DNA of 64,000 bases from an uncultured Collinsella sp. (GTDB taxonomy: Bacteria; Actinomycetota; Coriobacteriia; Coriobacteriales; Coriobacteriaceae). Shown here one piece after another: positions 17,746-25,257 of this stretch. The position numbers were made by a program, and so were the translations under genes. Within the stretch, counting starts at the first letter, position 1; the number at the start of each line of letters is the position of its first letter. The notes beneath the pieces are model-generated. The model did no database searches. It was not told the origin of the DNA and worked only from the letters and a program-made list of their open reading frames with translations. The DNA is taken from positions 1 to 64,000 of the forward strand of contig CABVAC010000006.1 of NCBI GenBank assembly GCA_902496275.1. Direction: 5' to 3'.

Positions 17746-19436
17746 TCGTACCCGTTAAGTTTACCTACGCCTCGCGCGACCTGTGGTTCGACCCGCAGGA
17801 CCTGGATATCCTCGAGGCCGATTATGCTATTTGCTCCACCGAACGCGGAACCGAGATCGGCCTGGTTACGGCCGATCCCTTCGAGGTGCCGCAGGACGAG
17901 ATCGGCCAGTCGCTCAAGCCTGTGCTGCGCGTGGCGAGCGACATCGACCTGCAGCTTGCCGACGACCTGGCCATCCAAGGCGACGAGGCGATGGTCGATT
18001 TCCGCCGTCTGGTCAAAGAGCTCGACCTCGAGATGAAGCCGGTCGGCGTCGAGTACCTGTTTGGCGGCGAGAAGGCCGTGTTCTACTTTGCGGCCGAGGA
18101 GCGCGTCGATTTCCGTCAGCTCGTCAAGGACCTGTCCTCGACGCTGCACATTCGCGTCGACATGCGCCAGATCGGCGTGCGCGACGAGACCCGCCTGGTG
18201 GGCGGCTATGCCCAATGCGGACAGGAGCTCTGCTGCACGCGCTTTGGCGGACAGTTTGAGCCCGTCTCGATTCGCATGGCAAAAGAGCAGGACCTGCCGC
18301 TCAACTCGTCCAAGATCAGCGGCGTGTGCGGCCGCCTGATGTGCTGCTTGCGTTATGAGTTCGAGGCGTACAAGGACTTTAAGAGCCGTGCGCCCAAAAA
18401 GAAGACGCTCATCGATACGCCGCTTGGCAAGGCGCGTATTCAGGAATATGACACACCGCGCGAGCAGCTGGTGCTGCGCCTGGAGAACGGCAAGGTTTTT
18501 AAGGTCAACTTGGCCGACATGACCTGCTCTGAAGGCTGCAAGAAGAAGGCTGCCGAGCAGGGCTGCAATTGCCGCCCCGACTGCGTGACGCGCGACGTGC
18601 TCGAGCGCATCGAGTCGCCCGAGATGCGCCTGGCGCTCATGGAGCTCGACCGCGAGAACGGCGTCGACGTGGGCGATGGCCTGTCGAGCGCCGACCGTCT
18701 GGCCGGTACGTCGATGCCCAAGCGCCGTCGTCGCGATGCTGAATCCGATGCTCGCGCCGGTCAGGGGCAGGGCGAGGGTCGTGGCCGCGGAAAGGGCCGT
18801 GGCAATGCCGCAACGCCTGAGACCGAGGAGGCCGCCGGTGGCCGTCGTCGTCGCAAGCGCGCGGGCTCGGGCGATGTCGGCGAGGCTGCAGCTGCAGACA
18901 AGAACTCCTCCCGCGAGCGCGAGACTCAGCAGCCTCAGCAGCAAAACCGCGGCGGTGGCATGAACCCCACGCGCCGTCGCCGCCGTCACCTGTCGAGCGA
19001 GGAGCGCGAGGACGCCTTCCGCGCCGCAGCTGCTCGCGAGGCTGGTGCCGCTTCCAAGGGTCCCTCGGGTTCCGATGCGCCTGCCGACAAGGGCGGCAAG
19101 TCACGTGGCGAGGATGAGCGCGCGCCGCGTCCGCGCCGTCGCCATTCCTCGGGCACGCAACAGAAGCCCTCAGTGCCCTCCGTTGCCGATCAGGTCTCGG
19201 ATGGCGAGGTCAAGGTCACGCGCCGGCGTCCCGGAGATGGCGGGGGAGCGGCTGCCAAGGCTTCGCGTGGCGCCGCTCGCGACGAGCGCGAGCCGCGCGA
19301 GGATCGCGGTGGCGAGGGCTCGGCCGACCAGGGTCAAAAGCGCCGTCGCCGTCGCCGTTCCCGCAAGCCGCGCCAGAATGGTGGCGAGGGCTCGACCCCG
19401 TCTTCGGCCGCACCACAACCGCCCGCCGGCGAATAA
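17736..19436 (+). CDS. ricT: PSP1-domain protein, RicT/YaaT family, with long basic tail
   Basis: The N-terminal 270 residues are a PSP1 domain with the conserved cysteine-rich segments (CGQELCCTRFG; ICGRLMCCLRYE-like GVCGRLMCCLRYEFEAYKDFK). In Bacillus, RicT/YaaT works in the RicAFT complex with Fe-S clusters, affecting mRNA processing and development. From about residue 310 to 566 the protein is a low-complexity Arg/Gly/Ala/Pro/Gln-rich region unlike the Bacillus protein. Such basic tails are often RNA-binding; that is inference. The tmk-holB-ricT order is conserved widely in Gram-positive bacteria. Confidence 0.88.
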   Translation: MPLVVPVKFTYASRDLWFDPQDLDILEADYAICSTERGTEIGLVTADPFEVPQDEIGQSLKPVLRVASDIDLQLADDLAIQGDEAMVDFRRLVKELDLEMKPVGVEYLFGGEKAVFYFAAEERVDFRQLVKDLSSTLHIRVDMRQIGVRDETRLVGGYAQCGQELCCTRFGGQFEPVSIRMAKEQDLPLNSSKISGVCGRLMCCLRYEFEAYKDFKSRAPKKKTLIDTPLGKARIQEYDTPREQLVLRLENGKVFKVNLADMTCSEGCKKKAAEQGCNCRPDCVTRDVLERIESPEMRLALMELDRENGVDVGDGLSSADRLAGTSMPKRRRRDAESDARAGQGQGEGRGRGKGRGNAATPETEEAAGGRRRRKRAGSGDVGEAAAADKNSSRERETQQPQQQNRGGGMNPTRRRRRHLSSEEREDAFRAAAAREAGAASKGPSGSDAPADKGGKSRGEDERAPRPRRRHSSGTQQKPSVPSVADQVSDGEVKVTRRRPGDGGGAAAKASRGAARDEREPREDRGGEGSADQGQKRRRRRRSRKPRQNGGEGSTPSSAAPQPPAGE

Positions 19437-19499
19437 CGCCCGCGAGCGGATTTAACCCGCCTTACCCCAATCGCGTCGGGGTACCATAGCGCTGAATCA

Positions 19500-19538
19500 A
19501 CAACCCTCCCTGCGACCGAACGTAGGGAGGGTTGTGTC
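19500..19538 (+). promoter_or_regulatory. Hairpin covering the comF ribosome-binding site
   Basis: A perfect 12-bp stem (ACAACCCTCCCT with AGGGAGGGTTGT) ends three bases before the TTG start. The only Shine-Dalgarno-like sequence, AGGGAGGG, is inside the stem. A terminator for ricT is the alternative reading, but no T run follows. Confidence 0.45.
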
Positions 19539-20345
19539 TTGAAGAGCCATCTGAACAAATTGAGCCGTCTGCAGGGTGCCGGCGCCCTACCGTTTGCGGA
19601 CGAATTGCTGCCGTTTGCCGAGCGGGCGGCACGCGAGGCACTCGAGGTATTGTCGCCAACACGATGTGCCGGCTGCGAGCGCGCCGGTGCGCTTATTTGC
19701 CAAGACTGCCTGGCCGCGCTCACGCTCATCGACCCACGTCATAGCTGTACCCGATGCGGCGCCCCGTTTGGGGATTTGCTGTGCACTGAGTGTTCGGTCG
19801 AGGGCACGTCCTCGGCAATGGCGGAGGCGCTCGACCGCTGCCTGGCGTGCGCCGTCTATGCGCATCCGCTACCGCGCATCATTAAAGCGTACAAGGACGC
19901 GGGCGAGCGTCGCCTGGCGCCGTATCTGGCGGAGCTGCTCTACGACACCGCCCTGCATGCCCAGGTCGTAGCGCCCGAACGCTTAGGAGGTGTGCTGTCC
20001 GGTGCGGATGCGGTGGTGTTTGTGCCTGCGACGGCGGCAGCGTTTCGGCGGCGTGGCTTTGATCATATGGAGGCCATTGCGCGCCCATTTTGCGAGCTGT
20101 CGGGTGTTCCCCTGCTCGATGCCCTCGTCAAGTACGGGCATGGCGACCAGCGCGAACTCGGTCGTGAGGAGCGTCGCGAGCGTGCCCAAGGCATGTACGA
20201 GACGGTTGAGGACGTGCACGGCCGCCGCCTACTGCTTATCGATGATGTCATTACCACGGGCGCGACCATGGCAGCAGCCTCGGCGGAGCTCAAGCGTGCC
20301 GGCGCCGCAGCAGTCGATGGCCTTGCTATCGCACGTGTTTGGTAG
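19539..20345 (+). CDS. ComF-family phosphoribosyltransferase-like protein
   Basis: The 268 residues show the usual ComF order: an N-terminal zinc ribbon (RCAGCERAGALICQDC, then CTRCGAPFGDLLCTEC) and a phosphoribosyltransferase domain with VVFVPATAAAFRRRGFDH and the PRPP loop LLLIDDVITTGATMAAASAELK. In competent bacteria ComF helps DNA uptake; in others its role is unclear. The TTG start at 19539 is uncertain because its ribosome site is inside a hairpin; a later start would leave the ribbon intact. Confidence 0.85.
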   Translation: MKSHLNKLSRLQGAGALPFADELLPFAERAAREALEVLSPTRCAGCERAGALICQDCLAALTLIDPRHSCTRCGAPFGDLLCTECSVEGTSSAMAEALDRCLACAVYAHPLPRIIKAYKDAGERRLAPYLAELLYDTALHAQVVAPERLGGVLSGADAVVFVPATAAAFRRRGFDHMEAIARPFCELSGVPLLDALVKYGHGDQRELGREERRERAQGMYETVEDVHGRRLLLIDDVITTGATMAAASAELKRAGAAAVDGLAIARVW

Positions 20346-20355
20346 GGGTGGTTTT

Positions 20356-21465
20356 GTGGCAGTGAAGATTGAGCGGCGCAACGAGCCGACAGGCGAACAG
20401 CTAGCGGCTTCCGTAATCCTAACAGGCGCTTCAGCGCTGCGCATGATGCGCGCCGAGCGCCGGCAGATGGGCTATATCAGCTGGAAGGACCTTAATCCCG
20501 ATGAAGAGCGCCGTGTGCTGCGCACGTCATCGCCCTCGACCGAGGATATCTATCTTCCTGACTTGGTGCGAATTGGAGCCAAAAGCGGCGAGGTGCAAGA
20601 AGATCTGTGCTTGCTGGTGGGGTCTGCGGCGCAGCGCCGCCGCATGCCTGGCGTGGGCTGGTCCGTGTGTTCCGGGTTGCCTGCCGGCTCGATTCTAGAG
20701 GTGGAACCGGGGGTGTACAGCCTATCTCCCGAGGCCCTTTGTGTTGCCGTTGCGCGCGAGGTCGGCTGCATCCAGGCGTTTGCCCTGGCCCAGGAGCTGT
20801 GCTCTAAGATTTCACTGAGCGACCGCGGGAAGTATCTGCCTCCCTACACCTCGCCTGTTACGAATAAACTTGCAAAGGACAAGGACCAGCCAGCAGACGT
20901 GGGCTACTTTGAAGTCGAGCCGGCGCTGACGCCCGATCGCCTGGCAGATTACCTTGCGGCATGCAAGGGGAATGTGGCCAAACAGCTGCTGCGTCTGTGT
21001 CCCTACCTGTCAGAAAACCTGCTCTCGCCCATGGAGTGCATCATGCTTGCCCTGTTTTCGCTTCCGTTTTCCTATGGCGGGTTTGCCTGCGGACCTTTTA
21101 AGACCGACTACAAGATCGAGTTCGATGACCGTGCGCAGGCAATCTCGGGGATGCCCCATGCAGTTTGCGATGCGTACCAAGAGACAGCCCGGTTTGACCT
21201 GGAATACAACGGTGAGCTGGGCCATTCCTCTCGGAGGGGACGTATCCATGATGAAAAGCGCTACACGGGCTTGATTACTATGGGAATCGAGGTCGCGACG
21301 GTCAACAACGAAATGCTCTGCGACATGGAAGCGATGGAAGCGCTCGCATGGCGCATCCACCAGCGTATGCGAAAGCGGTACCGGAATCGTGTCGATGCCC
21401 GCAGGAAGAAGCAAGAGGCGTTGCTTAACACGCTGCGGGCGTGTTTTGGGCTTAAGCCGGTCTAA
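20356..21465 (+). CDS. Uncharacterised protein with a possible nuclease-like C-terminal region
   Basis: A 369-residue soluble protein starting with GTG 11 bases after the comF stop (a second in-frame GTG is at 20362). I do not recognise the N-terminal two thirds. The last 100 residues contain FDLEYNGELGHSSRRGRIHDEKR...GLITMGIEVATV. This resembles the pattern of DUF559/Vsr-like PD-(D/E)xK nucleases (acidic residue, E-x-[NDG]-G-x-x-H, then a basic helix and a turn to a V-x-V strand). The match is by eye and weak. It is probably in one operon with comF. Confidence 0.6.
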   Translation: MAVKIERRNEPTGEQLAASVILTGASALRMMRAERRQMGYISWKDLNPDEERRVLRTSSPSTEDIYLPDLVRIGAKSGEVQEDLCLLVGSAAQRRRMPGVGWSVCSGLPAGSILEVEPGVYSLSPEALCVAVAREVGCIQAFALAQELCSKISLSDRGKYLPPYTSPVTNKLAKDKDQPADVGYFEVEPALTPDRLADYLAACKGNVAKQLLRLCPYLSENLLSPMECIMLALFSLPFSYGGFACGPFKTDYKIEFDDRAQAISGMPHAVCDAYQETARFDLEYNGELGHSSRRGRIHDEKRYTGLITMGIEVATVNNEMLCDMEAMEALAWRIHQRMRKRYRNRVDARRKKQEALLNTLRACFGLKPV

Positions 21466-21499
21466 TTCACGTCGAAAATAGGGGGTTAATCATATGCCC

Positions 21500-21715
21500 T
21501 GGCCAAAATATGGCAAATATGAGTACTGTCACTAAATCAGTAACAGCAAAATCAAGGAATTTAGGACTCGGAGGCGGCATAAAGTAAGAAGATAATAAAC
21601 AAATGTGGAATAACTAAGCATCAGGTTGGCGACACTGAGCGCAAAATCTGTCCGAGAGGCCAAAATTGCCTGTTACTAAATTGGTGACAGTACTCATATT
21701 TGCCATTTTTTGGCC
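21500..21715. mobile_element. MITE-like element, copy 2
   Basis: A 216-bp AT-rich block with inverted ends of about 46 bp (both read TGGCCAAAA.ATGGCAAATATG, then AGTACTGTCAC) and no coding frame. The ends match those of the element at 6926-7152. The interiors are only loosely alike but share short words in the same order. Confidence 0.6.
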
Positions 21716-21764
21716 GGGGCACCCCAAGAAGGGTGCCCCGGAGCTCCCCGTAGGGGAGCTCCGG
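21716..21764. terminator. Two GC-rich hairpins after the MITE-like element
   Basis: GGGGCACCC faces GGGTGCCCC, then GGAGCTCCCC faces GGGGAGCTCC. There is no T run, so terminator function is uncertain. Confidence 0.4.
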
Positions 21765-21837
21765 GCTTCACGGGGGCACGAATAGCCCACTCCGACCTGC
21801 GAAATCTGTACTCGCGATGCGAATGACGCCCCTAACC

Positions 21838-21866
21838 TTAAACTTTAGCTTGAACTTAGCTATAAT
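21838..21866 (+). promoter_or_regulatory. Promoter before the lipoprotein leader
   Basis: A perfect TATAAT at 21861-21866 is 17 bases after TTAAAC at 21838-21843. Transcription would begin near 21873, some 325 bases before the lipoprotein start codon. Confidence 0.55.
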
Positions 21867-21872
21867 GCGCTA

Positions 21873-22197
21873 CGTTCCTACCAGGCTGTGGTTGCGGACG
21901 GACGAAATGCCCGTCCTAGTCCAAGACAGACGCGGTCAAAGGGATCCACGTAAGCGACCGCGTGCGCGCGGCGCGATCATGGCGCGTCCTAGATGTAAGC
22001 CGCACCGTCCGTTCTACTTTCTTTGGGGCAATACCGCCTCGCGGGCGAGCGGGCCAGTCGTGAAGGTGGCTGCGGCCTCCCGAGCAAACACCCCGGTGCG
22101 CAAGTGTGGGGTCAAATACCAGGTCAGCTGGTGGGAACAATCTGATATTCCGCGCAACGCACGGATCGTATACGACACAGAAGGCAGGGTAGTGGAC
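21873..22197 (+). ncRNA. Long structured leader or small RNA, unknown class
   Basis: This region between the TATAAT promoter and the lipoprotein start folds by eye into several hairpins. Examples are GGAC.GGACG with CGTCC.GTCC (about 21897-21923) and GCGGTC with GACCGC. It is open in one frame, but the translation is unlike any signal-bearing extension. I could not match it to tmRNA, RNase P RNA, 6S or SRP RNA consensus words. It is either a regulated 5' leader or a separate RNA gene. Confidence 0.3.
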
Positions 22198-23223
22198 ATG
22201 GTGAGGGGCAGCTTGATGCACGCGGCTCGGTTAGGTGCTGGGACCGCAGCGGTCATCGCCGTTTTGGGCCTGAGCGGATGCGCGTTCAACCCGCTGTCTA
22301 CGTTCACGACTCCCACGATCGACCAGATCGAGTACGAGACCGTCACGCCCGCGGTGTCGGATGATGCCCTGGTCACCCCCGGTACCCTGACGGTTGCCCT
22401 CGATACCTCCGATGCGCCGCAGGCCATGCAGGGCGCTGACGGCGAGCTCACGGGGTATGCAGTCGACGCTGCCCGCGCCCTCGCAAGCCGCATGGGCCTT
22501 AAGGTCGCCTTTGTCGATGCGTCCTCGGCAGGTTCCGCGCTCGGTGACAAAAAGGCTGATATCTTTATCGGCGAGATCAACTCCACGGATGGGGACGTTA
22601 GCTCGCTCGGCACCTGCCTGTACGATGCCGCTTCCGTGTTCGGTAAAACCAGCGATGGTGGGTCGCTGAGCGTTTCCACCGATACCCTTAACACGTCTAC
22701 TCTGGGTATCCAGATGTCCTCGGCCTCGCAGGAGGCGCTTGCTAAGCAGAGCATCACCGCCAACCAAAAGACTTACTCCAACATCAACGAGTGCTTTGAG
22801 GCGCTCGAGTCCGGCGAGGTCGACTATGTGATCTGCGACTCCACGGCTGGCGGTTACCTTGCGCGCCTGATGAGCGAGATCTCCTATGTCGGTGCGCTCG
22901 AGGCGCCCTCGACGCTTGGTGTTGCAGGCCTTTCGTCCAATGACGAACTGTGTCGTGCCGTGAGCGATGCCCTCGACGGTATTACGGCCGACGGCACGCT
23001 CGAGGCGGTCCACTGCGTCTGGTACGGCACGATGCCCTACGACCTCACCACTAAGACGGTTTCGGGCGCTAACGTGCAGCCGGGCGACTCTGAGTCCAGC
23101 GAGACCACATCCTCCGGCAGCGAGTCCTCCGATTCCAACAATGAGACCGCATCCTCCGAAGACAAATCGTCCAGCCAGGAAGACACCATCACCGACGACG
23201 ACATTAACAAGCTTAATAGCTAG
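22198..23223 (+). CDS. Solute-binding lipoprotein (type 3 periplasmic-binding fold)
   Basis: A lipid-anchored extracellular binding protein of about 341 residues. The N terminus has a hydrophobic stretch ending in the lipobox VLGLSGC. It then shows the amino-acid-binding fold pattern TLTVALDTSDAPQAM...GELTGYAVDAARALASRMGLKVAFVDA, KKADIFIGEI and a switch region. The C-terminal 50 residues are a Ser/Glu/Thr/Asp-rich tail. ATG 22198 is used; ATG 22216, with GAGGGG upstream, is equally likely. No ABC permease or ATPase gene is adjacent, so the ligand and partner transporter are unknown. Confidence 0.8.
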   Translation: MVRGSLMHAARLGAGTAAVIAVLGLSGCAFNPLSTFTTPTIDQIEYETVTPAVSDDALVTPGTLTVALDTSDAPQAMQGADGELTGYAVDAARALASRMGLKVAFVDASSAGSALGDKKADIFIGEINSTDGDVSSLGTCLYDAASVFGKTSDGGSLSVSTDTLNTSTLGIQMSSASQEALAKQSITANQKTYSNINECFEALESGEVDYVICDSTAGGYLARLMSEISYVGALEAPSTLGVAGLSSNDELCRAVSDALDGITADGTLEAVHCVWYGTMPYDLTTKTVSGANVQPGDSESSETTSSGSESSDSNNETASSEDKSSSQEDTITDDDINKLNS

Positions 23224-23289
23224 TTATTGCTAGGGGTGGTGTCTCCTATACGTTGGAAAGGACACCTCTTCACGGTTTCAACACGCATT

Positions 23290-23323
23290 GCCGGGCTTTC
23301 CCAACAGGGGAGCCCGGCTTTTT
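23290..23323 (+). terminator. Intrinsic terminator after the lipoprotein gene
   Basis: GCCGGGCT pairs with AGCCCGGC, followed by five T. Confidence 0.88.
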
Positions 23324-23540
23324 CGTTTCCATAAAACCAGCAGGTCAAAGACATTTTTTAGGTGCAAAACTTAAGTCGCCGTCGCCCTCCTATAGCGCAC
23401 TTTGCCACAGAAAAGTGCGAGACTTCGGTATGCGGTACCAAGCAATCGTTATTCGGGTCTTTGGGAATCCGCGTGATTAAATGCACGGCAATGGGTACAT
23501 AGCCAGTACAGTAAGTCCCCGAGGCAGATTGGAGCCACGT

Positions 23541-24125
23541 ATGGATATCAAGGTTTCTGGACGCAAGACGACGGTAACCGATGCTCTGCGTGCGCATGTG
23601 GATGAGAAGATCGGCGAGGCGCTCAAGGTTTTCGATATCGAGCCCATGACGGTCGACGTTGTACTTCGATATGAGAAGAACCCCTCGAACCCCAACCCGG
23701 CAATCGTCGAGGTTACGGTTCGTGCCCGCGGTTCGGTGATTCGCGTTGCCGAGCACGGCGCAGATATGTACGCCGCCATCGACCTCTCCGCCGATAAGGT
23801 CACCCGCCAGCTGCGCAAGTTCAAGACCAAGGTCGTGGACAACCGCCAGGGCGGTGCCAGCGCAGCGGATGTCGCACCGGTCGAGCGCGTCGAGGATCTG
23901 GCCGACCTGCTGCTGCCCGAGGAGGAGGACGACCTGCTCGTCCGCGAGAAGGTCATCGATGTCACCCCGATGACTGAGGAGCAGGCGCTGGTGCAGACCG
24001 ATCTGCTCGGCCACGACTTCTACGTGTTCGAGAACGCGACGACTGGCCTCATCAATGTGGTGTATCACCGTAAGAATGGTGGATATGGCATCATCAAGCC
24101 CCGCATCGAAACGCTTGACGAGTAA
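23541..24125 (+). CDS. hpf: Ribosome hibernation-promoting factor, long form
   Basis: Binds the small ribosomal subunit and pairs 70S ribosomes into inactive 100S dimers in slow growth. The 194 residues have the RaiA-type N-terminal domain (MDIKVSGRKTTVTDALRAHVDEKI) and the C-terminal dimerisation domain of long Hpf (EEQALVQTDLLGHDFYVFENATTGLINVVYHRKNGGYGIIKP). ATG 23541 after TTGGAGCC is the family start. It is monocistronic with its own terminator. Confidence 0.95.
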   Translation: MDIKVSGRKTTVTDALRAHVDEKIGEALKVFDIEPMTVDVVLRYEKNPSNPNPAIVEVTVRARGSVIRVAEHGADMYAAIDLSADKVTRQLRKFKTKVVDNRQGGASAADVAPVERVEDLADLLLPEEEDDLLVREKVIDVTPMTEEQALVQTDLLGHDFYVFENATTGLINVVYHRKNGGYGIIKPRIETLDE

Positions 24126-24154
24126 AATACGTTAACTTGCATGAGTTAACGGCC

Positions 24155-24187
24155 GGCGGTCATCCCATGCGGATGGCCGCCTTTTTT
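24155..24187 (+). terminator. Intrinsic terminator after hpf
   Basis: GGCGGTCATCC pairs with GGATGGCCGCC and is followed by six T. A separate GTTAAC hairpin (24131-24150) precedes it. Confidence 0.85.
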
Positions 24188-24205
24188 ACGTAAGGAGTCG
24201 CTTTG

Positions 24206-25159
24206 ATGGACAAGGCTGCATCTACCGGCCATTCTGACCGCTGCCGCATCGTCGTCGATACCTGCTGCGACTTTAGCCCCGAGGTCGCCGCGAACCTCGA
24301 TGTCGATATCTTGGGCTTCCCCTTCATTATCGATGGCGAGGAGCGCACGGACGATATCTGGTCGAGCATGAGCCCTAAGGAGTTCTACGACCGCATGCGC
24401 GCCGGCGCTCGCGTGTCTACCTCCGCCGTGTCGCTCGGTCGCTATATCGAGTTCTTTACCGAGTGCGCCAAAGAGGGCACGCCCACGGTCTACCTGTGCT
24501 TTACCTCGGCGCTGTCGTCGAGCTACAACTCCGCGTGCCAGGCGGCAGATGCCGTGCGCGCCGAGTATCCCAACTTTGAGCTCTATGTGGTCGACAACGC
24601 TCTACCCTGTGCGACCGGCGCGCTCTTGGCGCTCGAGGCCGTGCGCCAGCGTTCGGCGGGGCTGACCGCCAAGCAACTGGTCGATTGGGCAAACGAGGCG
24701 AAGACCTACGTCCACGGCTACTTTACGCTCGAGAGCTTTGACGCGCTGGCTGCCGGCGGCCGCATTCCGCCCGCGGCGGCGCAGCTCACGGCAAAGCTCG
24801 ATGTCAAGCCCGAGCTCTCCTACGACCTTGCCGGCTCGCTGTCGCTGATCGGCGTCAACCGCGGCCGCAAGAAGGCGCTCAAGTCCATCCTCAAGTCGTT
24901 CCGCGAGAACTACGTGCCCGACCGCACCATGCCCATCGCCATCATGACGGCCGATGCCGAAAAGGACGGTGACTGGCTCGAAGCCGCCATCCGCAAGGAG
25001 GAGGGCTGCGCCGACGTCACGATCATTCGCAGCTCCGTGGGTCCCACCATTGGCTCGCACGTGGGCCCCGGCATGGTGGCCTGCGCGTTTTGGGGCAAGA
25101 ACCGTGCCGAGAAAGCCTCGCTTTCCGACCGCATCGCGCGCCGCGTGCGTGGCGAGTAG
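24206..25159 (+). CDS. DegV-family fatty-acid-binding protein
   Basis: DegV proteins bind a long-chain fatty acid and can work as FakB subunits presenting it to the FakA kinase. The 317 residues show RIVVDTCCDFSPEVAANL at the N terminus, TSAVSLGRYIEFF (the TS motif contacting the carboxylate), VYLCFTSALSSSYNSA and a C-terminal GPTIGSHVGPGMVACAFWGKNR. ATG 24206 is used after TAAGGAGTCG. No fakA gene is in the window. Confidence 0.92.
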   Translation: MDKAASTGHSDRCRIVVDTCCDFSPEVAANLDVDILGFPFIIDGEERTDDIWSSMSPKEFYDRMRAGARVSTSAVSLGRYIEFFTECAKEGTPTVYLCFTSALSSSYNSACQAADAVRAEYPNFELYVVDNALPCATGALLALEAVRQRSAGLTAKQLVDWANEAKTYVHGYFTLESFDALAAGGRIPPAAAQLTAKLDVKPELSYDLAGSLSLIGVNRGRKKALKSILKSFRENYVPDRTMPIAIMTADAEKDGDWLEAAIRKEEGCADVTIIRSSVGPTIGSHVGPGMVACAFWGKNRAEKASLSDRIARRVRGE

Positions 25160-25257
25160 ACAGGCGCTGCGGCTGCAAGCGCCCTCAAGTCACGGCCGAA
25201 ACGCTGGCACCGAGTATTTAACCTGGTAACAACACCCAACCCAAAAGGAAAGGTTTC

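Noticed and set aside
17736..19436. Sporulation function for the PSP1 protein
   Set aside because: Stage 0 sporulation names come from Bacillus; the tmk-holB-ricT neighbourhood is general and no sporulation genes are seen here.
21817..22197. N-terminal extension of the lipoprotein reading frame
   Set aside because: It would place 127 residues before the signal peptide and lipobox, and it overlaps a promoter and hairpins.
21873..22197. Assignment of the leader to tmRNA, RNase P, SRP or 6S RNA
   Set aside because: No conserved signature words of these RNAs could be found by eye, so the region is left unassigned.
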